Source: Cristatella mucedo
Lineage: Eukaryota > Bryozoa > Phylactolaemata > Cristatellidae
Length of the DNA stretch: 64,000 bases
Reading direction: 5' to 3'
Assembly (NCBI GenBank): GCA_009760855.2
Contig: WPIO01000021.1
Location: 2,954,001-3,018,000, forward strand
Both the position numbers and the translations under genes were made by a program. The notes below the pieces were generated by a model, which saw only the letters and a program-made list of their open reading frames with translations, made no database searches and was not told the DNA's origin. Below, one piece after another: positions 26,800-48,300 of the stretch. Numbering within the stretch: the stretch's first letter is position 1; every line of letters starts with the position of its first letter.

Positions 26800-27061
26800 T
26801 CGCTGTCGACCGTTAGCAGTCGCCGGCGTTGCAAGCGTCCGGCTCGAGCCGTAACAACCTTTTACTTTTTTCGTGCCGCATTCGGTGCGAGCAGCGTAGT
26901 GTTGCGGTAGACTGCCGGCCCGAGAGCGAAAAAAGCTCAAAGCTGCTCGTAACGACACAACGAGTCCACGCTATTCCCACGGGCGACCGACGCCGACGGG
27001 GTGGCCCGAGTTGTGCTGGGAGAGCGCGCTCGCCGCCACCGTCCTGCGGCTGCACTCAGCC
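26800..27061 (+). promoter_or_regulatory. GC- and CpG-rich putative LDAH promoter and 5' UTR
   Basis: Composition changes from AT-rich (26400-26660) to CpG-dense DNA from about 26740 to beyond 27700, with the LDAH start inside it. No TATA box is evident. The ATG at 27062 has a good Kozak context (GCC before, G after). Several long open frames on both strands in 26800-27830 are best explained by the lack of stop codons in GC-rich DNA. Confidence 0.5.
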
Positions 27062-37987
<10,926 letters not shown>

Positions 37988-39986
37988 TCGAACGCTGCTG
38001 CTGCCTGGCGCCACACCCTTGTGCGAGCGCCGGGATGCAGGCACGTGAGCGGTGCTCGAGCTACCGGCTTCCACTGTGGCTGTCTCTGCCTGATGGAAAA
38101 AGCATGCTGCAACCTGCCGGGACCGTTACCGTTACAGTGGGAGTGGTTGTGCTCTTAATTTTGGAGCGATTCGTGAAAGCAGGACCTGTGATTCGGTCAG
38201 TTTTTCTTTTTTTTCAGCATGTCTCTTCTCCTTCTCTTTCTCTCACTGGCTCCTTCTGCATGACTGTTTACCTGGTATCGCTTTTGCAATAGCTTGCCAA
38301 TTTATGGCCATCAGCCAGTAGTGCCCATGTCACGCACAATGTGTTGCATTCCTGCATGCCAGCCCAAGCAGTCTGTGGTCTCAGTTTTGTATTTAAGCAT
38401 TTCAGGTGTTGCTCGGCATCGCCTCGGCCACCACCCGTTGACTTACCCTCTGGCCATTTGCCATCCTGCCCAGTGCAGATTGCATCAGAGTGGATCAACA
38501 GGTTGCCGTAGCGGCTGCAGTCGACTCAGCTTCAAAGGCGACTGCCATCGAAGGAGCTGCTTGTGCGGCTCCGGATGTCCGGCTGCTTTTCTATTTTCGT
38601 GCCGCGAAGGGCGTATTTAGACGTCAAGCCGTAGCAGCTGCCGCTCAGGAATCCGTGGAAAATAAACTCTGTAAACTCTGCCGGCTGATGGGAAATGCTT
38701 GGTCTGCTAGTAGTTTTGGAGTTGAGGCCGCTGTGCTGATGCTGCACGTACTTTCGACGGAGCTGGATGGCCGCTGTAGCACATGGCCATGCTTCCCTTA
38801 CGGACTGACACGGATACAGCCGTGCCAGTCCCTCTATCCCACTCTACCTTCACGTTCCACCATGCACTGGCAGGTTGCACATTTTCAAGGATAATGAATG
38901 CCACAAGACTATTCGCTGGACCAACTCTAAATAAAATACTGAGCACTTTACCGCTCTAACGATCGTTTCTGACGAAACTAGATGACCATCCGTCAAAATG
39001 ACCAGATCATGGGAGAAGTAGAAGTGAAATATCGAGCTGGACTCGAAATTTTTCAAGCGGTACGTGCAGAACGACATTTCCCATGCTTGCTACACCAGTG
39101 GCCCGAAGTTTGCTTCGATTAAGTGCATTCGATTAGTCGTGTACGAGAAAATTCTCATCTTTTTTTTTTTTAATAAATTGGGTGCATTTTGCAGGTGTTA
39201 AGGTTCCTTACGAAACGGGGCGCCAATAATTTAGGGTACACTGGTCCGTGAAAGGGGTGCCCTTGCAATGGAAAGTCTAAGGTAAGAGCTCGAATGGCGT
39301 CGGTAACATTTTACGAAACGGATTGCAATCAGTATGAGCGCGTGGCTATTTTACGAAACGAGCCGCGACTGGGACACCTACCCACGATGCAGGGCATTTC
39401 CTCACAAAAATATTTTGCATCTCAAGTCACAGACAGCATTAATGACGCCAGTGTACACCTGAAGGAGCTCGTAACGCGAGTCATCTCGCGCATATGATGC
39501 TGGAGAAAATAAAAGCAGGGCTCACATATCCCAATAACTTCTCCTCGGGCAAAACTATCAAAATTTGGATGCAACCGTACCTTTATTAGAAAATGGTACA
39601 CGCCCGTCGTGTCGATCTACCTTGGATTTACTTCGCAAATAATTGATTACTAGCCTCCTGATTAGATGGAGTCCGTATTTCTATAGCAAGGTTTACACCG
39701 GCGAGTCTTGCTTCCTACCTGCTTCCGTCCTGATCGAGTCTTTATTGTATACGTCATCAATATTGGGGAGCGGCCCAAGACTTAGGGAAGACTTAACGAA
39801 GACTCAGTAGCCAAATGTGGTTCTACTCCTTGCAAAGACTCGGGCAGCAAGACTTGGGAAATGACCATACATTCGCTGTCAAGGGCAAGCTTTCTTGATT
39901 GCTTTGAAAAGCATGGCCGACGACTTGACCGGCGAAAGCATCAAAGCACTCCAAGAGAGTCCCTGCTTATTCGGAAACTAAGAGCT
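37988..39986. other. LDAH 3' UTR and intergenic DNA
   Basis: Two candidate polyadenylation signals. No other gene is recognised. Confidence 0.5.
38661..38666 (+). terminator. Candidate polyadenylation signal for LDAH
   Basis: AATAAA about 670 nt after the LDAH stop. A second AATAAA at 38930-38935 is an alternative. No other recognised gene in this stretch would need them. Confidence 0.4.
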
Positions 39987-40090
39987 CATCGTACAAGAAC
40001 CAGATAGTGAGGCATCATACAAGAACCAGATAGTGAGGCATCATACAAGAATCAGATTGTGAGGCGTAATACAAGAATCGGAGAGTGAGG
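39987..40090. repeat. 26-bp tandem repeat, four copies
   Basis: Unit CATCATACAAGAACCAGATA plus GTGAGG, at 39987, 40013, 40039 and 40065, diverging steadily to the right. Confidence 0.92.
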
Positions 40091-40185
40091 CGGCGGGTGA
40101 TTAAGGGTTTGGTTAATATTTACCCAGAGGCGCATTTCGGAGGGCCATCTCCTACCTCACTAACAAAAGCATTTATACCCAGATA

Positions 40186-40500
40186 ATAATAATAATAATA
40201 ATGCACTTGATAAAGCGCCCTCAGAGAGCTTAATCTCTCTATAGGTGCTTTACATTTGCTGCAAAGGAAAATGCAATTGAATGGTGAGTAATATCATGCT
40301 TGATAAACAAACAAAATGAATAACATGGTTAGGGGTGACATGCACAGAGTCAGCATGCAAATGTGGTTAGTGGCAGCATGCACAGTGTCAGCACGAACAA
40401 GCAAATCAAAGACGAATCACAGGGACACACTAAATGCTGTCCTAAACAGGTGTGCTTTTAAATTCTTTTTAAATGTGGTCAGGTAAGGAGAGGGTCAGAT
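40186..40500 (-). mobile_element. LINE-A 3' tail fragment
   Basis: (TAA)n, hairpin region and 3' UTR through TAAATGCTGTCCTAAACAGG, with the first coding bases after it; 5'-truncated. Confidence 0.8.
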
Positions 40501-40922
40501 CCCTCTGGGGGCGGAGTAAGTAGGAAGCATGAGGATGTAAATGACAATGTAAACTTCCAACGAGCAGGAAGACCAAAGCAGGACAGAAGCATGACTGGAC
40601 TCGTAAAGGCGGCTTAAGCGAAGTTGGAAGCACCTGTTTTAGCTCAAAATAAGTGCCCGGAGGAGTTGTTTCTCTTTGGCTTACGTGGTCTAATATTAGG
40701 TCGATGTCTCTTTTTGTTAGGCCGAGTTTCGGTACCGCGATATTTTCAGTTGTCAGTTAACCAGAAAGTGATGGGTAGGTAAGTCAGCGATAACGAGTCT
40801 CATATCCGGAACACAGCTAAACTTAATAAAATTAAGCAGTTCTTCCCACTGTGTTGAAGTCAGAATCGGCCGACCGGCTGGCAATACGACAAGTTCATAG
40901 CAACTTCATCCTGTCAGCCTTC

Positions 40923-41029
40923 GAGAGAATCATCGCACACGTGTCCCAGCCCGAAAGAGAATAGTCGCACGTGTCCCAGCCAGCGAGAGAATCGTCGAAC
41001 ATGTGTCTCAGCCAGCTAGAGAATCGTCA
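40923..41029. repeat. About 32-bp imperfect tandem repeat, 3.4 copies
   Basis: Units contain GAGAGAATCGTCGCACACGT and CCCAGCCAGC with small length changes between copies. Confidence 0.75.
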
Positions 41030-41423
41030 CAGCCGCCGCCAATATTCACGACCAAGTGCAGCCGAGTCCTATACCCTCCGAATTATCCTATCTAGAGAGC
41101 TACCTTGCTGTAAAGTGATGAGCCGACTAATGTTAGTTTCTTTACATTCTTAGGTTGTCCAACTTTCGGCCGTTTGTGCGAGCTCCTGCAGCCGTAGGAA
41201 CCGTCTACCGCCAATCATGTGTCTGCCAATTAGCTGCACCGCGCTTCAGCCGAAAAGCCTGCTCTGCGGTGCCTGCAAGCAAGCGTGGCTCAGCGCCGTG
41301 CAGAGCCTCGAGAGTTGACCTAGGCGTCTGGTTGTGAATGCTGCTCATTCTTCTACTTCCTACTTCACCACGCACCCATCCCCCGATTTCTCGCCGCTCG
41401 CTCACTGGTCGTTATCTCGAGAG

Positions 41424-41563
41424 GCTCGTAGCGACGGAAACGAGCGGGATGTAGAGAAGTTCGTAGCGACGGAAACGAGCGGGATGTAGAGAAGCTCGTA
41501 GCGACGGAAACGAGCGAGATGTAGAGAAGCTCGTAGCGACGGAAACGAGCGGGATGCAGAGAA
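41424..41563. repeat. 35-bp tandem repeat, four copies
   Basis: Unit begins GCTCGTAGCGACGGAAACGA and ends GAGCGGGATGTAGAGAA (the two quotes share three bases), at 41424, 41459, 41494 and 41529, almost identical. The length is not a multiple of three, so repeated Arg/Ser-rich peptides predicted across it on the minus strand are artefacts. Confidence 0.95.
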
Positions 41564-44500
41564 GCTCGCCGATTGGCGAATCCCGCCGCAGTTCGGCATT
41601 GTCCGAACGTCTGCCTATCTGCAGATAACTTACTTCCTTCGTTTGCACTAAGGCCCTGGGGACCTTCAGTGCTGGCTAGCGCTGCTTCGGAAGGGGAGGG
41701 GCTACCGGGCACGCGTGTAGAACGTCCTGTACTAGCAAGGCGGCTCACGGGGCGGCAGCTCGCCGGACGGAGACCAGCAGTTCGTCCCAGCGTAGGCCAA
41801 ACCATAAGGTCGTACTGGCTGAACGCTCGCACAAATTCGAGCCCCTCTCAGATTTTGCACATTGAGCCTCTTTGTTTCGACTCTGCCTCGGGCGCCAGCT
41901 CTCTATCTTGGTTGCGTCCTCTGGCTAGCTTTGAATAGGCTGCTCCAAGCTGCTGCCGCATCGGGCTCGATGAGAATCAGACAGACTCAAAGCCAGCGGT
42001 GAGCTCTTTCTCCGTGCACTTATCACTAGTGCTCGTTAGGTTTTTCTGTTTTAATGGCAGGCCATCTGGCCACCACAGGTTTGGCAAACGTGCGGCTTCT
42101 CTTAAAGGAGTTTTAATTAGCAAGCTTGAAAACCAGAGGTAAAGTATTGGAAATATTGGCAGGCGCCGTTTGATCGTCCTGCATTTTTGATTCTTCACCA
42201 CTGGTTTGGCAAGCTTGGCTAATTTTAAATTCCTCGAAGAGAAGCACACGTTTGCCACGCCCAGAAATGGTGACTGTCGACCCGAGGTTTCTCTCTGACA
42301 ATTAACCGATTCGGAAACGACCACTTAAGGCTAATAGCTCGCCCGGACTTAGGAAAACCTTCTGCCCGACTTCTTCGCTGGGTTATGTTTTACGAAACCA
42401 GTTCCAAAATGGCACTTCCTTTCGAAGTGCACCCGTCTCTCGCTTCCGTATATATATATCGTCACTTTGCATCGTAGGGGATGGGGAAGGGGGCCGGTGA
42501 GCCACGGCCTTACTTGAAGGGCTTTCCTGGTGGCTTGGCTGCCCGACCAGCTTTTTCAGCTTTCCAATGATCGGCTCCCCGGACAAGGTCAAGATCTGGC
42601 CGCATCTTGTGTCTTAGTCACCCACGTCTAAGATTCATATCACCCATCTCTATCCTCCCCAGGAATTCTCACTCGAACGACATTTGATTAGGCGTCCTTC
42701 ATTTTGAAAAAGGCTCAGAATTCGCTTTAAATTCAGCTGTAAGTCGAGATAATACGGGCGAAGCCACCTAATGAATTGGACGTGGCATGAAGAGTAGCTC
42801 CTTTCAAGCCAAGCCTTTCTCAGTAAACCAGCTTTTGCTATCCAAGTCTGACAATTAAGAACCCAAGTGTCATCGACTGGACGACTAGAGCGACAAAAAA
42901 TGGGCGAGCCAGAATGGAGCAATCGAACCGGATATTGCGACTGTCCGTTAATCGCTACAAGCTTTTGGACACCTAAACTACTCGGTGGCCGCTAAACTTG
43001 TGTCGCGCTCTTGAAGCTACGTCGAGAGGCGGACCTGCTCATGGTCTGTGCCTAGCCGAGCTCTGCCCGCTGACGGCCTGGCAGGCACCGAGTGCTAGCC
43101 CAAGAACTGTACGCAGCTCGGGTAAGACGACAGAACCTCATACATTGTCGAGTCCTACGAAATCGAGGCCAAACACTCCGCCGTAAGTAGTAGCATTAAT
43201 ATTAAGAAGAAATAGTTGTAGCAAATTATGTATACTGCCTCGTACATTAGCTTACAGCAAGTGATAAATATGTGAAGCAAACTTGTTCGGTTGTTTCAAG
43301 CGGATTCCGAGAAACAGTTGCAGCTTTCGATGGTTAACTTTTGACGCTACCACCAGAAATATATATAATTAGCACGTCTGCGAAGAGGTCTCGAAAAATA
43401 CATCCGTACGATTGTGTCGGGCCTATATTCAGGGACCGTCAAGGTTTGAGACATCTGGTTTTGCACATGCTCAGAAGCACGATCGCCATGGTTCGACACT
43501 GCACGAGCAATCGGTGGTGCAGTTTAAGTGAGAAACCACCCACGTACGATTCCTGATGAAAAAAGAGGCACGGGACTGGATAAAACCTCCACATAAGTCG
43601 TTGCAAACACCCGAGAGGCTAAAACCGTGTGACCTATATACTATAGCGCGAATTAAGGTTTTGAGGTAAAGCTCAATTTAGTAGTCATTTGGCAAACCAA
43701 GCCAGTCGGGACATAGGAAACGGCTTAAAATGATTACGTCGTTGTTCGTCAGAAAGGGCCACTGAGTAATTACTGCTTCATCGATTTCTTGCACCGTTTT
43801 GAAAACGTCAGGCCTATGGTTTCGAATGCCTAAAGTACCTCGCTTCAAATTCTAGACTGTTAATGAGGAAATGTCGGTCATAGATGTCGAGATATACGTT
43901 TACAGAGAAGGATACTCGGTGCACATAGTGAATCGTGATTCAGTGTTCTGACGGCGAAACTAAATAAAATCCTTCGAAAATAGAGACAGTGTCGAAAGTC
44001 GCTCCAGATACTGCAACAAGGCGCTAACTAGTGTTTTTGAACCCGGTAATCAAACCGAATTATTAGTTGATACTCCGGTGGAATTGTGTAGGCCAGGGTG
44101 TTTTAAACACTAACAAGTTTGAAACCATACCTCGATTCCCAGTGTAAGCGAGTTTTTCGAGCTTGTGTACATTACTTGATATATATTTCTTGGACCTTTA
44201 AGGCTGTTATCCTGGCAGATGCTGTGCACAAAAGAGCTCCTTCCAAAATTCTCAAAGCTTTTCCCAGCATGGAAGTCCTTAAAAGAAAAGCATCGACACT
44301 GCGACTGACGTGCTTGAAGGAGCCCCGAGCGATCTCAGCGATGCAAGCCAATACCCTTATAATTGCAGTAACCCGAAACACAGTCCAGGCGATGCCGCCT
44401 GTGCTCGACGGTGACCGGCTAAACGACACTCAATTGACAGCATTCAGCCACCAGCTAAAATGCCGAGGCAATAACATTGCAGAGGCGAGCGGCTGCTTCT

Positions 44501-44842
44501 TATCTGGTCAATCTTTTCTTCACAAAACATAAAGCCGAATCCGGCCTCCGAGAGGGGGCAGTTAGGCAGCCGGAGGGGGGGGGGAGAGGGTGACACCATC
44601 CGCCAGAGGCTCCCACACTCCACAGAAAAACGGTCCACCGTTTAAAAAAAATGGACGAACGGGGATCTGACAGGAGCAGGAGAGCGAGCGAAGGTGAGCG
44701 GCTCCAGCGAGCTACAACTGCCGAAGTGCGGCCTGGAGCCGCAGCCTGACACGGCGCTTTCTTCGCAAAAGCTCCGCCGAGTGGATCCTTCCAAATTTGA
44801 GCCGGGGATACTGACAGTGAAAAGGTGTCAACATAAGTGCAG
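41564..44842. other. Intergenic DNA between convergent LDAH and HTT
   Basis: No gene recognised. The frame at 44119-44532 (137 codons) has no domain I know. A G9-10 run lies at 44574-44584. Confidence 0.5.
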
Positions 44843-44848
44843 TTTAAT
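44843..44848 (-). terminator. Weak candidate polyadenylation signal for HTT
   Basis: ATTAAA on the minus strand about 545 nt past the HTT stop. I saw no AATAAA on that strand closer to the stop, so the true 3' end is uncertain. Confidence 0.25.
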
Positions 44849-45392
44849 TTAACGCCTCGTCTCGCGACTCGCTTATCACGAAAAGAAGCAGACGAACACA
44901 AGCATCAGTGACACGATCCAATGTGGACAACGAGCGAGTCTCGACAAGACGCATAAAGCATACATACGAGCATGACTTGCAATCGATCCCTATTGCGACC
45001 CGATGGTTCGTGAGGGCCTTCTGGCCAACAGGCCACAGGGCACGACCGACAAGGTACACACGAGTCTCCGGTGCATCACGTGCTCAGGGCGCGGTTGGCA
45101 CGAACGGCCTGCCGCTTGGAATTTGATTGCATTCGAATGGCAAGCTGAGAAACACCAGAACAAGGCTTGCAGAGCACCTTGTATACTGCCGCACTGCCGG
45201 GTGGGGACTCGAATTCCCACTATTGCTGGCGGCGCCACATGCAAGCCCAACCGCCGGGTGCTCGTCCAAAGAAATCCAGCGGCTGCGACGAAGACGAGGC
45301 ACACCTTTGGTCTGCTGGGCCGCATGCATGGTCGACTGGGGCTGCCCCTCCCCCACCGGGAAGCCCAACCCGCCCAGAGCATCAGCTAACGG

Positions 45393-48300
45393 CTAGGTCG
45401 CCTGGGCCGCGACGTTCGGCGGCAGCTTCGAGCCGATGGCTGGCGATGCCGAGCAGGCGAGGAGAAGGCGCGAGTACGGCGCTGCGTCGATGGCGCCGGC
45501 TGAGGCCGCTGCCTGGAATGTTGCAACGAACGAGCGCCTGGCGGTGTCGGATGGCAAGCGGAAGTAGAAGTCGAGCGCCGCTGTGAGAAACATGCGCTCG
45601 CCGGCGCCGTCCGTTCGGCCCATGCTGGCGACCACGTGCGGGAACATGGCGCGCAGCCACTGGTTGGCGGAGGCGCTCACAAAGAAGCAGGCGAGGCTCC
45701 AGAGCGCCATCGACAGCGGTGTGCGCTGTGTGAAGTTGCCAAGTGACAGCATCACCCAGTCCTGCACTAGCGGCAGCTCCTGCTGCACGACGATGCGATC
45801 CTCGAAGACCTGGTGGGCGATTCGAGCGAGGGGCGCGGCCAATGAGAAATAGGATCGGCCGTGTGCGGCCGAATAGGCTCATCAAGCTACGGCCGCAGCA
45901 CCATGTGGCCGAGACCAGGCCAGCACAGATCCGCAAGCGCACGAGCGGGCAAATGCACGAGGATGTCTGCGCGAGTTAGACATGCGCACGACTGACAGTC
46001 GATGGCAAATGCCAGCTATTGGCGGTTTTGATGAACGAGTCGTGCACCATGGCGGTGCCGAGTCTAAGGAGGCTAACCTTGAACACAACACGGGCCAGTA
46101 GCTGTGGATGCGGTTGCTGGCTCGACAGGAACTCGCAAATAACTTTGTTCATCACGTCCTGAATGGTAAAGAAATCGCTGAGCAGCGTCGGCAGTAGCTG
46201 TGCGACCACCTGTGCTTCGTGCGGGTAGCCTTTCCGGATCCTGAAATTGGCAAACAGGGGTCACCAGTGGCACTTCACTCGGATTGCCTGATTGGAAGGA
46301 GGCGTTTCAAGTTTCCAACCTGACCGCGTGACATGATATGATTAAAGTGCGATGCATAGAAAAAGGGCACGAGCTAGTGTCGTGTCAAGGCAGCAGCAGG
46401 CAGCGATTAGAGGCAGACGAGAAAAAGCAGTGGTGAGGCACGTTACTCTAAATCAGCGGCTCTCAACCCCTTTGGGGGTCGAACGACCCTTTCACAGGGG
46501 TCGCCTAAGACCATCGGAAAACATGCATTTCCAATTTTGCACGCAATAATTTTATGGTTGGGGGTCGCCACAACATGAGGAAGTGTATTAAAGAGTCGCA
46601 GCATTAGGAGGTTGAGAACCACTGCTCTAGATGGATGGGTGGGGGCATCTTATGGTTAGCAAGTGAGGTTGTGTGTGTGCTTGAGTGTGTGCAGTGAGTG
46701 CAGTGAGAGCCTGACCACTCGCCCGCTCGGTCATAGCAACTGGTCATCGAGGGGGATGTGCCCAGGATTAAGCCTAGGAAGGGTGAGAACTTGACCTTGC
46801 CCAGAGCAGCAACTCATCAGAGGCCAAAAGAGAGGGCCGGCTGGCCATGTAGCCTTCTCGGATAGAGCCAATGTGGGCGGCACTGCCCACCCCTTTGCTA
46901 CAAGTCTACGGGTGTACATATCATCGTGCCTGCGCATGGAGCCTCTGATCGAGAGAGGGCTACAGGTGCCTCTGTCGCATCGCCTGCACCTGATGCCACC
47001 ACATCCATACCAAGCCTCGTCAATCTAATCGAGGGAGTGATTAAAAGATGAGGATCATGCCTGCACAGATATGCTCGCAAGACAGATATGCCTGCACATA
47101 TGGAGACATGAATCAGGTGGGGGTGGAGTGGGGGTGGTGGTGGTGGGGTGGGTGGGGCCTCCGAGCAGGGGTGAAAGCGTGAATGAGCGCAGACACACAA
47201 TAACATTCGCGCACACATTAACATGCACACTCGCAGATAACCCACAGACATCCAAAATTGGCTCAGTTTATGTACGGCAAAGAAAACAACTGGCAAAATC
47301 AACCTCAAAACAAAGTTACCAGTAATCCCTGGTTATGCCTGTGCAAGCAGGTTAGTGCTACCAACCTGTCAAACAGCACAGTGATCTGCTCCATGCGCGC
47401 AACAATGTCTCCTTCACTTCCGGCAAATGGTGTGCCGTGTTGGCGCTCACCGGCGGTGACGTCTCCTGGCTGAGCTGGCTGAGAAGTTGGCTCTGCACGG
47501 AAGCAGCAGACCAGACAATGGCTAACGCACAACAAGGAAGGGGGGTGGGGCGAGTAAATCACATTAAGCCGGGGAAGAGGGATGGGTGGAGGGGACTGGT
47601 GGGTCGGCTGACGAGCTAGAACAAAAGGTGCTGCAGCCATCGGCATGTGGCAAAGCAAAAGAAAAAAGAAGCAAAGGCAGGCCTGAGACTGAACTGCCTC
47701 TCATTTACATAGCAGCAGAAGAGCCTTTGTAGCCACCGGCCCGGCTCTTGCAGCAGGCAATACAGATTTGCTGCAATCCACTCCAATCCACTCCAATCCA
47801 CGATCTGAGCTGCCATGCGGTTCGGCTGGACAGGGAGAGCTTACGATGGAAGGGCTTCGTGGGATGTTTTGGAGGGTGTGTGTTGGGGGTGAAGTCGCAG
47901 CAAGTGTCCGACGACCTCTGCATGCCATCACTTGCCTGAATACATGCAAGACAGTAGCAGCCTCAGGGCCATCAGAGCGTGCTGCGGGTGCCGCTGGCTC
48001 AGCCTGCAACAAACACGACGCTCGCGCAAGTGAGGCGCCCGTTCTCTATCCGTCGGCTAAAGGCTCCCATCCGTGCCTACGAATAGCCGAGCCCAGCAGG
48101 ACGGCTGCCGGCGGCGGTCAGGTCGGGCAGCAGGGCAAGCACGAGAAGCAGGTCTGAACGCAGCAGCGAGATGGGGCGAGCAAGTTCGAGAAATCGCTCG
48201 CTCGACGCTCCGTGCTCTGAGCCGATGTTCCAGCACAGGCTCCAGGTGCCCTCCTCGGTGCCGTGTGGCCGGCCGGAGGGGAGCAACATCCACGGGAAAA

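Noticed and set aside
40186-40500. CRISPR-like or satellite array from recurring blocks across the window
   Set aside because: The recurring blocks are dispersed LINE-A tails, not regularly spaced, and the sequence is a eukaryotic genome.
41365-41832. Ser/Arg repeat protein of 155 codons
   Set aside because: Covers the 35-bp tandem repeat, whose length is not a multiple of three; no conserved domain.
44119-44532. 137-codon frame as a novel gene
   Set aside because: No domain, no splice or promoter support, and no conservation visible; recorded as unexplained.
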